A DNA stretch of 64,000 bases. Source: Thermohalobaculum sp039027855 (GTDB lineage: Bacteria > Pseudomonadota > Alphaproteobacteria > Rhodobacterales > Rhodobacteraceae). Both the position numbers and the translations under genes were made by a program. This document shows, one piece after another, positions 45,201-53,959 of the stretch; positions within the stretch are counted from its first letter, which is position 1, and the number at the start of each line of letters is the position of its first letter. The stretch covers positions 1 to 64,000 of the forward strand of contig JBCCJI010000014.1 in assembly GCA_039027855.1 (NCBI GenBank), read 5' to 3'. A model generated the notes under the pieces. It searched no databases. It was not told where the DNA came from and was given only the letters and a program-made list of their open reading frames with translations.

Positions 45201-45371
45201 GGCCGAGGCGCCCGGGAAACTGGCGGTGACCGAGACCGAGGGCGGCGCGATCTCGGGATACTGCGTCACGGGCAGGTTGACGTAGGCGAGCCCGCCCGAG
45301 AGCAGCAGCAGGAGCGAGACGACCGTCGCGAAGATCGGGCGGTCGATGAAGAAATGGCTGAAGCGTCCCAT
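42189..45371 (-). CDS. RND multidrug efflux permease (HAE1/AcrB family)
   Basis: A proton-driven inner-membrane pump of 1060 residues, the usual size. It begins MGRFSHFFIDRPIFATVVS. The fourth helix carries GIVVDDAIVVVENTERH, including the paired aspartates of the proton relay, and the second half repeats the fold with LVVLVGLAAKNAILIVEVA. Together with the adaptor encoded just upstream and an outer-membrane channel located elsewhere, it would export amphipathic compounds. No tetR-like regulator is adjacent. An 18-bp duplication follows its stop. Confidence 0.95.
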   Translation of the reverse strand: MGRFSHFFIDRPIFATVVSLLLLLSGGLAYVNLPVTQYPEIAPPSVSVTASFPGASAETVAQTVGAVIEEEINGVEGMLYMASQSTGDGSYSLSVTFDLGTDIDQAQVLVQNRVAAADPRLPESVRRQGVTTEKSSPDLMMVVHMFSPDASRDQLYISNYANVQVVDRLRRIDGVGTATVFAERAYSMRVWLDPQRVASRGLTVGDVVAALQANNAEVASGVINRLPVAEQAAYELQVTTAGRLVAPEAFASVVVATDDQGGTIRVGDIGRVELGSQSYAINGYLDSTTALPIGVFQRPGSNALDTAAEIIALMDELAADFPAGLEYTIVYNPTEFVAASIDEVYLTLLQAAVLVALVILIFLQSWRTALVPVIAIPVSLVGTFAAMAMLGFSLNQLSLFGLVLAIGIVVDDAIVVVENTERHLREGMAPRDAVRLTMTEVAGALIATSLVMLAVFVPVASVTGITGQFFEQFALTIAASTAISTLVSLTLSPALAALLMRAPDETGSGGVMGAVGYPVRLFSRGFNAVFGRLEAAYAGAIRQILRVGVVMMVIYGGLIFLAVDRFNAAPTGFIPDQDQGYLITVVQLAPGSALSRTDAVARKASDVILQHPAVANTVPIVGLNGATFTNAPDSAVIFVPMKDFAWRAENGYPASRVQGELQGQLFGAIPEAIVFLIAPPPVRGVSTTGGWKIYVQDVNGRGLAALEDAANAMSGAANQTEGIAGAFTLFNTKTPRIFADIDRVKSEMIGVTAAQVNETLEGYLGSAYVNDFNFIGQTYRVTVQADGQFRDDPGDIANLRTRSSSGEMAPIGSVATFRDDTGPYRVARYNLFNAAAVQGGQMPGVSTGEAIARIEATADATLPSGMQYEWTELALQEKLAEGGTGFIFALAVLGVFLVLAAQYESWLLPLAIILIVPMCILSAMQGIIWSGLSNDILAQVGLVVLVGLAAKNAILIVEVARQSEAEGRDRVAAAIEAARLRLRPILMTSLSFILGVVPLLIATGPGAEMRISLGTTVFYGMLGVLVFGLIFTPTFYVLARWIGATLRRLTGRGEETMPAE

Positions 45372-45374
45372 GGA

Positions 45375-46574
45375 TCAGTTGCCACCCATGTCGCCGGCCC
45401 GACTGTCGTCGCGAAACTCCAGCGTGATCTCCTCGGGCGTGACGCCGGCGCCGGGGCGCGCGCGCAGGACGCCGGTGACGATCACCTTCATGTCGGCACT
45501 CAGCGGGCCACCCGTGACGGCGCGGAGGCCCCGGTGCAGCGGGCCGAGAATCACGGGCATGGGCTGGACGATCCCCTCGGCATTGACCGTCATCACGATC
45601 TTGGTCGCCTGATCGGAAAGGATCGCCTCGTCTGGCACGAGCAACGCCTCGAACGGGCCCGACCCTTCCAGCCGGATCCGGCCGAACAGGCCCGGCACCA
45701 GGATATCGGGCGGATCCTCAACCACCGCCCGCACCTGGATCGTGCCGGAATTCGGGTTGAGCCTGTTGTCGACGAAATCCAGATAGGCATCGTTGGGGAA
45801 GCCCTCCTCATCCTGCACCTGGATCGCGGCGGCCATGCGCGCGCCGCTTCGAGACGGGCGCTGTTCGATCGGGATCATGCGGGCGTAGCGGAGGAAATCC
45901 GCCTCGGAGGCGGTGAACTCGAAGTCGATGGGCGAGATCCGCACCAGCGTCGCCAGCAGGGTGGTCCCTGAGGTGCCACCGACGACCAGGTTGCCGACAT
46001 CGATGGTGCCGGCGGAGATCCGCCCATCGAAGGGCGCGGTGATCGTCGTGTAGTCGAGATCGAGCTGGGCCGAGATCAGTTCGGCATTGGCGACCTGAAC
46101 CTCGGCATCGGCCTGGGTCAGGGATGCGCGCGTGCGATCGACCTCCTGCACCGTGCCGACATTGCGCTCGGCCAATTGCAGGGCCCGGTCGAGCTCGATC
46201 TGCGCCAGCTCTCGCCCCGCCTCGGCCGAGGCAACGGCGGCGCGGGCACTTGCCACCGCGTTCACGAAAGGCCGCTGGTCGATGACGAAAAGCACGTCGC
46301 CTTCGCTGACCAGGGCACCGTCCTCGAAGCGCTGTTCGTAGAGATAGCCCGAGACACGGGCGCGCAGCTCGACGCTGTCGGCCGCCACAAAGCGGCCGGT
46401 GAAGATGTCGTAGTCGATCACCTGATCCTTGAGCGGTGTCGCAACCTGAACCGGCGGGTTGGGCGGCATCTGCGCATGGGCCGTTCCGGACACGGCCAGC
46501 GCCGCGATCGGCACCGCGAGCAGGGTCTGGAGAACGATGGCGCAGCGGGGAAAGACGCGATGGAGCGCGGGCAT
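45375..46574 (-). CDS. RND efflux periplasmic adaptor
   Basis: A membrane-fusion protein that bridges the RND pump to an outer-membrane channel. From ATG 46572-46574 there is a signal peptide with cleavage near AHAQM, then the lipoyl half (GRFVAADSVELRARVSGYLYEQRFEDGALV), an alpha-helical hairpin (AEAGRELAQIELDRAL) and the second lipoyl/beta-barrel region (APFDGRISAGTIDVGNLV). The 399-residue length is typical. The signal has no lipobox. It ends three bases before the permease start, so the pair is one operon. Confidence 0.92.
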   Translation of the reverse strand: MPALHRVFPRCAIVLQTLLAVPIAALAVSGTAHAQMPPNPPVQVATPLKDQVIDYDIFTGRFVAADSVELRARVSGYLYEQRFEDGALVSEGDVLFVIDQRPFVNAVASARAAVASAEAGRELAQIELDRALQLAERNVGTVQEVDRTRASLTQADAEVQVANAELISAQLDLDYTTITAPFDGRISAGTIDVGNLVVGGTSGTTLLATLVRISPIDFEFTASEADFLRYARMIPIEQRPSRSGARMAAAIQVQDEEGFPNDAYLDFVDNRLNPNSGTIQVRAVVEDPPDILVPGLFGRIRLEGSGPFEALLVPDEAILSDQATKIVMTVNAEGIVQPMPVILGPLHRGLRAVTGGPLSADMKVIVTGVLRARPGAGVTPEEITLEFRDDSRAGDMGGN

Positions 46575-46647
46575 TCGGCGGGACCTTATCTGACGCCGCG
46601 TGACGGAAATGGTCCGCGGCAAACGGTACGCGACCATATCATTTCAG

Positions 46648-46665
46648 CCGGCCAGCACAGGCCGG
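46648..46665. terminator. Small hairpin between tamB and the efflux adaptor gene
   Basis: CCGGCC and GGCCGG pair around a 6-base loop about 85 bp beyond the tamB stop. There is no T-tract, so it is only a weak terminator candidate. Confidence 0.3.
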
Positions 46666-46751
46666 AGGGCGCCGTCAGTCTGCCATTGAAACGCTACCGA
46701 GGCCGCGCCCGACATTGCCGCAGGGTCGAACTCACCTGTCCGCCTCCCGTC

Positions 46752-49700
46752 TCAAAAGTCCTTGCGCCAGTTGAGGCCCACTGATGGGCCGGTGGTCCCG
46801 CCGACCTCGCCATCGACCGTGAAATCGCTGAACACGTCGATCTCGACCTGCACCTTGGTCTCGCCACCGTCGATGGGCTGTTCGGCGCCGACAAAGACGC
46901 CTTCTGACACGTTGCGCCCGACCACAACGGCCGTCGAGCCGCCCTCGGTGGTCTCCACGCGCAGGACGTCGAGGCCCACGGCACCGCGGATCTGATCTGC
47001 CGTGCCGCCAGTCCCGTCCAGCAGCGTCGCCACCGCCGAGGCAAGTTGGAGCGCCTCCAGCCCCGACAGCGACTGCGCGGAACGGCCAAACAGCACGCGC
47101 GGCAGCACCTCGTCCTCGGGCAGGGCCGGATCGCTCTCGAAAAGGATCTCGGGGCTCGAGCCGGTGCCGCGCACGCGGATGAAGCCGGTAATGCCCTGGT
47201 TCTCGTGGCTTAGGCTGACATCGAGACGCGGGTCGATCACCCGCCCGCCTGAGAAGACCACTTCGCTCGGCTCCAGCGCGAAGAACTTGCCGAGAAGGTC
47301 GAGCTCGCCGCGCCGGCTCTCGACCGCGCCGGTGATGCGCGGCGCCGCGGCGGTGCCGGCGATGTCGAGATTGATCGCCCATTCGCTGTTGAGACCGCGG
47401 CCGCGCACGAACACGTCCTGCGGTGCGCGGATGGCGAGGTCTAGGGTGATGTCACCACCGGCGCCGCCATCACCCTCCTCGACCTCCTCGCCCTTGAAGC
47501 GGATCTCGCCGAGATCGGCGACCGAGGGGGGCACGGCGTTGACCAACCGAACCTCGGCCCGGTCGATGCGCAGTTCACCCGACAGATCGAGCGCGGTGAG
47601 CGGCCCCGCGGCCGCGATATCGGCGCTGATCTGGGCGGTCACGTCATCGCGGCGCACCAGCACCGCGTCGTCGATATCGACCTTTGCGTCGAGTTCGGGG
47701 CCAGCGAGCGCGATGGTCGCCGCGAGCTTGCCCGAGGCACCGTCATTGGCACTGACATCGAGCGCGACGTTCTCCGTCCCCTCCAGCCGGCTGGTCACGG
47801 TCAGGTCGGTCAGGATCGTCCCGGTTTCGAGGTTCTGGTACTGCCCGCGCGCCACGCCGAGATCGCCGCTGATGGTGGGCGCTGCGGGGGTGCCACCGAT
47901 GCGGAGTGCGACGTCCACATCGCCGTCCAGCACATGGTCGGGGGCGGGAACCAGTACCCATAGGCGCCCGATCTGGCCCTGCCAGTCGACGCTGGCCGAA
48001 AGTGGCCCGTTCTCGTTCAGCGCCGGTGCGGGGCCCGAAGTGGCGACCAGCGGCACGGCCGCTTCGACGCGCACGGGGTCGCCGAACGGCCCTGACAGCG
48101 CCACGGTGCTGGCGAGGCTGCGGCCATCCCACCGGCCGTCGAGATCGAGACCGACGCCCGAGATGGTCCCGAGGTCCTGCGAGGTCGCGATGTCGCGTGC
48201 CGTGCCGGTGAGCGTGGCGCTGGCACGCCCGCGCCGGGTATCGAACCGGGTGTCGAGATCGACGGTCCCGGCAGTGATCGGGATCGCCTCGACAAGGCTG
48301 CGGAGCTGCCCGAGATCGCCAAAATCGAGGGCAATCGCGCCGCCGGCACCGTTGGGATAAAGCGCGACATCACCGGTCAACGCGCCGCCCGGCAGGCGCA
48401 GATCGAGCCCGCTGAGATCGGTCGCCGTGCCCTGCTGGCGGATACGCAGCGGCTGTCCGAGCGCAATCTCGGCCTCGTCGAGGCCGACGGTCAGCTCGGA
48501 CACACGGGCATCGAGGGGCCCGTCGACATCCGCCTCGGCCCGCAGGCGCGCGGCCAGCGCCTTGCCGAGCGCCTCGCCCGTTGCGTCAAGCGCCAGGGCA
48601 AGGCGCGAGAGCGGGCCGCGAGCGGTCAGCACCGGATCGGCGATGGCGATGTCGCCGGCCTCGATTGCCGCGATGTCGATGCGGGTATCGAGGCTGGGTG
48701 TGCCGAGCGCATCGGCGATCCGGGCGGTGAGCCTGATGTTGTCGACGCGCGCGCCCTCGGCGGCGACCGAGGGCACAGCGGCGCGGGCGTCGACATCGGT
48801 GCGCCCTGCCCGGTCGGTCAGCGTGGCGTCGAGCCGCGCCTCGCCGATCTGCGCGCCGCCCGCGGCCAGGCCCGCCATGCGCAGCGCCACGGTGCCCGCC
48901 GGCGTGTTGAGCGCGGACATATCGGCATCGACCGTGACGCGACTGGCCGAGGCCGCGCCGGCAAGATCGGTGGCCGTGATGCGCGCCGTCGCCCGGCCGG
49001 TGCCGGTCAGGTCGGAGGCGTCGGCCTCGATCTCCACGCGGGCGATGCGGTTGCCGGCGGCCTCCATGCCCTGGATCGCGGCGGTTGCCTGGACCGCCGG
49101 CGCCGAGGTGAGGGTGGCGAGCGTGGCATCGGCTTCGATGCGGCTCACGGCGGCGTCTGCCGCGGGTGCGGCGAGACCCTCGATCAAGGCTTTCACGGTG
49201 CCGCCCGGGTCTCCGGCGAGGTCGGCCATGTCGAAATCGACCGTGGCGCGGTCGAGCGCGGCGTCCGGTCCGTCGAGGTCGATCACGCGCAGCTGTCCCT
49301 CGGCCGCCGCAGCGCCGGTTAGATCGACCAGCGTCGCCTCGGCCTCGACCCGATCGAGCGCGTAGCCCATGGCCGCGATATCCTCGATGCGAGCCGTCAC
49401 GGGGCCCGCAGGCGCGGTGTCGAGATCCGCCATGCGCGCGGTCACCCGCGCACGTCGCACCGTCGCCCCCCCCTCGACCGCGGGCGAGGCAATGCCCGAG
49501 ATCACGAGCTCCGCATCGGCGCTCGGCGCCTTGTCGAGGCTCTTGACGCTGAGCAGCCCCTCGACCGTGTCGATCGCGACAAGACCGGGGGACGAGATCC
49601 GCGCCAGATCGAGGTCGAGATCGACGCTGCCGCGGCGGGTCAGGCTGACGAGCGTGGCGTCGAGCGTACCGGTACCGACCCGCCCTTGGGGATGACGGGC

Positions 49701-51881
49701 ATCACCGAGCGTGATCGTCAGATCGCCGCCGGGATCGCCCAAGAGATCGGTCATGCGCCCCTCGATGCCAAGCGCCGCCACCGTTGCCTCGAACCCCGCG
49801 AAGTCGCGGAACGAGAGGTCGATATCGGCCACCTGCTGGCGCTCGGTCGTCCCGAAGGCCTGCTCCACGGTCTCGGTCGAGAGCGTGACGGTCCCGCTGC
49901 CCTGCCCCTGAAGCTCAAGCCCGGTCGCCGCCTCGGCCCGCGCCAGTGATGGGATGTCCAGCGTGATCTCCCCGGCCATCAGCGTGCTGGACAGGTCGAG
50001 ATCGATGGCACCTGCGATGGTCGCATCGAGCGCCGCGAGCGTCATTTCGGTGAGTTCAAGGGTATCGGGCTGCAGCGCGAAGGCGGTCGAGATCCGCGCC
50101 GGGCCAAAGCGCGACCCCTCGGCAGTCAATGCGATATCGCCCTCGGGCACCGTGCCGAACGTGGCGTCATGGGCGAGCGCGACGGCGCCATAGGCCTCGT
50201 CCTCAAAGGTGAGGTCGGTCAGCGCGATCTCACCGGCGAGGCGCGGCGCGGCCTGTTCGCCGACCAGCCGGCCCTCCATCACAAACGCACCCTCGGCATT
50301 GGCGTCATAGGCGGTCGCGAGGGGGGCCAAGCGCGGCGCCGACGCACGGTAGCGGAAATCGAGCGTCCCCGCGCCGCTGTCAGCCACACCCTCGGCCTCG
50401 ACCGTCAGGGGGCGGGTCTCCAGCCGGAAGGTCGAGAGGCGGAGGACATCGCCCTCCAGCCGGCCGCGCGCGGCGAGCAGAGCATCGCCGAGGATGCGCG
50501 GCGTCAGCCGGTCGAGGCGCAGGCCCGCGATATTGCCGTCAAGCGCAAAGACCGAGGCGGCTTCCTCGGCCGACAGGCTGGCGGTCACCTGTGCCGCCCC
50601 GATATCCAGCGAGGCGCTGGTAAGCCCCGCGATATCGAGATTGCCCTCGCCCACGGGCAGATCGGCGGTGCCGCCAAGCTGGCCCTCGAAGCTCAGCCGT
50701 TCGAAGGCCAGCGCCGCATCCTCCTGCAGCACGCCGGGATCGGCATTCAGACTGACGGCGAGATCGAGCGGGCCGGCGCGGTCGACAAACCCGGTGGCGC
50801 TGGCCTGCAGGGCGGGGCTCTGCAGGGCACCGCGCTCCACGCGGATGATGCCGTCATCACCCTCGACCACCGCCAGAGCCAGCGTCGCCTGCGTACCAAG
50901 CAGCCGCGCGATACCGGGATCGAAGTCCGGGCCGGGAGAGACCGCCAGATCAGCGGTGACCCCCAGCGGCTGGCCGAGGCCAATGCGGGCGCCACCCTCC
51001 ACCGAGATCACATCGTCCGAGGAGACGGAGAGATCGACATCCCAATCGGTTAGCGGACCGTTCGCGGTGATCAGTGCCCGGCTGGCGCCGTCATTGGGCA
51101 AGCCCGCAAGCTCGGCAACCAACCCGCCCGCCGCCTCGTCGGCCTCAAGCCGAAAATCGAGCACCCCGTCATCGAAGGTATGGCGATAATCGACAAGGAT
51201 CCGCCCCGACACGCCGTCGGTCCGCGTGACTTCGAGCTTAAGAGCCTGCACATCGCCCTCGTCGCGCGCATTACCAAGCGCATCAAAGCTGAAGCCCTGC
51301 TGAGCGACGGCACCGGGCGCAATTGTCACCCGGTCGAGGCGCATCTCGTCCACGATCACCGTCAGCGGCGCGCGCGGCCACTCGAACAGGCCGCCGTCTT
51401 CCCCGTCTTCCTCGTCGTCGCTCGCGATCTCGGCATCGTCCTTGATCTCGACCGAGGCACTGGGCGCGCGCAGATACTCCACTTCCTCGGCTGCGAGGCT
51501 GTTGATCTGGACCGTGCCGCTCAGAATGCCGCCGGCACTCCAGTCCAGCGAGGTGCGCCCGATCCTCAGCCAGACGCCGTCGGCATCGGCGATGGTCAGG
51601 CCCACGATGGCGGTCGAGCCGTCATCGGGCTGCTCGACCCCTTCGGCCTCGATCTCGAATTCGCCGGGCACGCTGATCTGGTCGAGGACGAAGTCGACGA
51701 GGTTGTTCTGCAGACCGAGGAAGGAGAATTGTGCCGCAGCCGGCGGGATCGCGAAGGCAAGCGGCAGGCCGATCAGGGCCACAAGGCCGAGGCGGGAGCG
51801 CAGGACGGGGCGCCGTTCAGGGCGGAGACGGGGAAGGGCGCGAACAGGGCGTGTCGGGGTCATGCGGGTTCTCTCGCGCAT
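46752..51881 (-). CDS. tamB: TamB, translocation and assembly module subunit
   Basis: A very large (1709-residue) AsmA-like bridging protein anchored in the inner membrane and spanning the periplasm to TamA. It is implicated in outer-membrane protein assembly and phospholipid transport. An N-terminal signal/anchor (about 28-50) is followed by long beta-rich tracts with many Ala/Asp/Leu repeats. The C-terminal DUF490 domain carries DVSLSHENQGITGFIRVRG, PRVLFGRSAQSLSGLEALQ and ends GLNWRKDF. The ATG used shares a base with the tamA stop (TGATG). An in-frame ATG at 51861-51863 with GAGAGAA upstream is an equally good start. Confidence 0.93.
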   Translation of the reverse strand: MRERTRMTPTRPVRALPRLRPERRPVLRSRLGLVALIGLPLAFAIPPAAAQFSFLGLQNNLVDFVLDQISVPGEFEIEAEGVEQPDDGSTAIVGLTIADADGVWLRIGRTSLDWSAGGILSGTVQINSLAAEEVEYLRAPSASVEIKDDAEIASDDEEDGEDGGLFEWPRAPLTVIVDEMRLDRVTIAPGAVAQQGFSFDALGNARDEGDVQALKLEVTRTDGVSGRILVDYRHTFDDGVLDFRLEADEAAGGLVAELAGLPNDGASRALITANGPLTDWDVDLSVSSDDVISVEGGARIGLGQPLGVTADLAVSPGPDFDPGIARLLGTQATLALAVVEGDDGIIRVERGALQSPALQASATGFVDRAGPLDLAVSLNADPGVLQEDAALAFERLSFEGQLGGTADLPVGEGNLDIAGLTSASLDIGAAQVTASLSAEEAASVFALDGNIAGLRLDRLTPRILGDALLAARGRLEGDVLRLSTFRLETRPLTVEAEGVADSGAGTLDFRYRASAPRLAPLATAYDANAEGAFVMEGRLVGEQAAPRLAGEIALTDLTFEDEAYGAVALAHDATFGTVPEGDIALTAEGSRFGPARISTAFALQPDTLELTEMTLAALDATIAGAIDLDLSSTLMAGEITLDIPSLARAEAATGLELQGQGSGTVTLSTETVEQAFGTTERQQVADIDLSFRDFAGFEATVAALGIEGRMTDLLGDPGGDLTITLGDARHPQGRVGTGTLDATLVSLTRRGSVDLDLDLARISSPGLVAIDTVEGLLSVKSLDKAPSADAELVISGIASPAVEGGATVRRARVTARMADLDTAPAGPVTARIEDIAAMGYALDRVEAEATLVDLTGAAAAEGQLRVIDLDGPDAALDRATVDFDMADLAGDPGGTVKALIEGLAAPAADAAVSRIEADATLATLTSAPAVQATAAIQGMEAAGNRIARVEIEADASDLTGTGRATARITATDLAGAASASRVTVDADMSALNTPAGTVALRMAGLAAGGAQIGEARLDATLTDRAGRTDVDARAAVPSVAAEGARVDNIRLTARIADALGTPSLDTRIDIAAIEAGDIAIADPVLTARGPLSRLALALDATGEALGKALAARLRAEADVDGPLDARVSELTVGLDEAEIALGQPLRIRQQGTATDLSGLDLRLPGGALTGDVALYPNGAGGAIALDFGDLGQLRSLVEAIPITAGTVDLDTRFDTRRGRASATLTGTARDIATSQDLGTISGVGLDLDGRWDGRSLASTVALSGPFGDPVRVEAAVPLVATSGPAPALNENGPLSASVDWQGQIGRLWVLVPAPDHVLDGDVDVALRIGGTPAAPTISGDLGVARGQYQNLETGTILTDLTVTSRLEGTENVALDVSANDGASGKLAATIALAGPELDAKVDIDDAVLVRRDDVTAQISADIAAAGPLTALDLSGELRIDRAEVRLVNAVPPSVADLGEIRFKGEEVEEGDGGAGGDITLDLAIRAPQDVFVRGRGLNSEWAINLDIAGTAAAPRITGAVESRRGELDLLGKFFALEPSEVVFSGGRVIDPRLDVSLSHENQGITGFIRVRGTGSSPEILFESDPALPEDEVLPRVLFGRSAQSLSGLEALQLASAVATLLDGTGGTADQIRGAVGLDVLRVETTEGGSTAVVVGRNVSEGVFVGAEQPIDGGETKVQVEIDVFSDFTVDGEVGGTTGPSVGLNWRKDF

Positions 51882-53824
51882 CAGAAGGCCTGGCCGATCG
51901 AGATGAAGAACTGGAAGGCGTCGTCTTCCTCGCGGGCATCCAGCGGCACGGCGACATCGAGCCGGATTGGGCCGACGGGGGAATAGTACCGGATACCGCC
52001 GCCGACGCCGACCTGCACGCCATCTTCGAAGCTCGGAAAGATCTCGGGGCTGACCGATCCCGCCTCGGCAAAGACCACGCCGCCGAGATCGCCGAAGATC
52101 GGGTAGCGCAGCTCGAGCCCGGCCTCGACCACCGATCGGCCACCGACCGGATCGCCATCCTCGTCGAGCTCGCCGACGAAATCCTCGGCGAAGCCACGGA
52201 TCGAGCCGGAGCCGCCGGAGTAGAAGCGCCGCGTGGCCGGCACGTCATCCAGGCTGTCGGAGGGCAGCACGCCAAGGCGGGTGCGCCCGGCCAGCACCCA
52301 GCGGCGTTCCTCGTCGAAGGGGATGTAGGTGCTGGCCGAAGTGTCGATCCGCGTAAACAGCGTGGCTTTACTGTCGAAACTGCCGGCAAACGGTGTCAGC
52401 TCCACCCGGGCGCGGACACCGCTGGTCGGGTTCAACAGATCGCCGGTGCTGTCATAAGCCGCAAACAGCGGGATACCGGCAAGGAGCGCTGTCTCTTCCT
52501 CGTCCTCATCGGTGATCAGGCTGGCTTCCAACAAACCGCTCGCGCCGACGATCCACTCATCCGAGAGGGTGCGGGTCAGACCGGCGGTCAGCGTCACGCC
52601 CAGCTCCTCGAAGGCATCGTCATCGATCCGGCGCAGCTCGAAGGAGGACACGAAATCCTGCTTCGGGCGAAGATACTGCGGCTTGCGGTACTCGGCGCGC
52701 GCCACCTGCTGATCGAGCGAGGCATCGAGGGTCAGGTTAAGCCGCTCGCCCGCGCCGAAGAGGTTGCGATGCTCAAAGCCGGTGCGCACGCCCGGCCCCT
52801 CATCGGTGTTGAAGCGCACGCCTGCCGTGACGGTGCGGAACGGCGCCTCCTGCAGGACGGCGCGGACCGGTGCTGCGCCCGGGCTGCCATCCGCCGGTCC
52901 CTCCGGCTGCTGCTCGGGCAAGGTCACAAAGCCCGAGCGAAACAGACCCGTCGACAGAAGCGCGCGCTGGTATTCCGAAAGCCGCGCCGGGTCGACAGGA
53001 TCGCCCTCTTGCCACAGAATGTAAGTCTCGAGATAGGCGGTTGAGACGTTTGGCGCGCCCTCGATGGTCAGCGGGCCGAAACGCCACTGCCGACCGGTGA
53101 TGATCCGGCTGTCGACTTCCAGCGTGCCGGTTTCGAGATCGGCGAGCGAGCCGCGGCCATCGGGTTCGGCATAGAAAAACCCCTGCTCGCGGATCGCGGC
53201 CAGCGCCCGGCCCTCGGCCGCCAGGATCGGTGCCGCCTCGGCCGTCATGCCGATGGGGCTGCCATAGGCCTCGGCAGGGCCGATGGCAGGCGGCGCGCCG
53301 GGCTCGAAGCCGGTCAGCGCGAAGCTGTGTCGGGCAAGCTGGAACGCCGCGCCGGGGTCGATCACCACACGGGCGACCGCTTCGGTTAGGACGGTCTCCC
53401 CATCCTCGGGCGTTTCGCCAGATACTTCGTTTGCTGGCGCTTCCTCGGCTGACGTCTCCTCGATCTCGACCGCCACCGAGGGTCGGAAATAGCCGAAACT
53501 CGCCAGGATGCGGCGGGCGATCGCGATATCGCCCTCTGCCCGGCGGCGCAGAAAGGCGATGGACTGGGCGCCATTTTCCTGACGCCGATAGATCGCCAGT
53601 GATCCCTGAAGCAGGGCGTCAATTTCGGGTGTTGGCGCGCCAATTACCTCGGGGGTGTAGGTGACCGTGGTTTCGGGCGGTTCGAAATCCACCACCTCTT
53701 CGAAATCGCCGCCGCCCCCACAGGCCGCCAACATAAGGGCTGCCGTGACGACGAGCGCGGCGCGGTACGGCCTGGGGACGCGAGGCGTCAGAGGGCAGGC
53801 GGGCATCGAATGACGGGGGGGCAT
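51881..53824 (-). CDS. tamA: TamA, outer-membrane Omp85-family assembly protein
   Basis: An outer-membrane barrel of the BamA superfamily, partner of TamB. POTRA domains occupy about residues 55-325, followed by a 16-strand-type barrel. The late RRFYSGGSGSIRGF is the conserved L6 RGF motif and FFISIGQAF the terminal strand with final Phe. The signal peptide ends with LAAC at C35 and is followed by GGGG, a lipobox that is unusual for a barrel protein. The start has GAGAG upstream. It is coupled to tamB. Confidence 0.92.
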   Translation of the reverse strand: MPPRHSMPACPLTPRVPRPYRAALVVTAALMLAACGGGGDFEEVVDFEPPETTVTYTPEVIGAPTPEIDALLQGSLAIYRRQENGAQSIAFLRRRAEGDIAIARRILASFGYFRPSVAVEIEETSAEEAPANEVSGETPEDGETVLTEAVARVVIDPGAAFQLARHSFALTGFEPGAPPAIGPAEAYGSPIGMTAEAAPILAAEGRALAAIREQGFFYAEPDGRGSLADLETGTLEVDSRIITGRQWRFGPLTIEGAPNVSTAYLETYILWQEGDPVDPARLSEYQRALLSTGLFRSGFVTLPEQQPEGPADGSPGAAPVRAVLQEAPFRTVTAGVRFNTDEGPGVRTGFEHRNLFGAGERLNLTLDASLDQQVARAEYRKPQYLRPKQDFVSSFELRRIDDDAFEELGVTLTAGLTRTLSDEWIVGASGLLEASLITDEDEEETALLAGIPLFAAYDSTGDLLNPTSGVRARVELTPFAGSFDSKATLFTRIDTSASTYIPFDEERRWVLAGRTRLGVLPSDSLDDVPATRRFYSGGSGSIRGFAEDFVGELDEDGDPVGGRSVVEAGLELRYPIFGDLGGVVFAEAGSVSPEIFPSFEDGVQVGVGGGIRYYSPVGPIRLDVAVPLDAREEDDAFQFFISIGQAF

Positions 53825-53959
53825 CGGCTCTCGGCTCGCGAACGGTTACCCCATGGCTAACCTGTCGCACGGGTTGTGCAACCGATGATCTGCTGCGGAA
53901 AGACAGTGGCATCGGCGCGACGTTGGGTCACGCGAGCGGCGCGGGTGCCAGCCGCGCTG

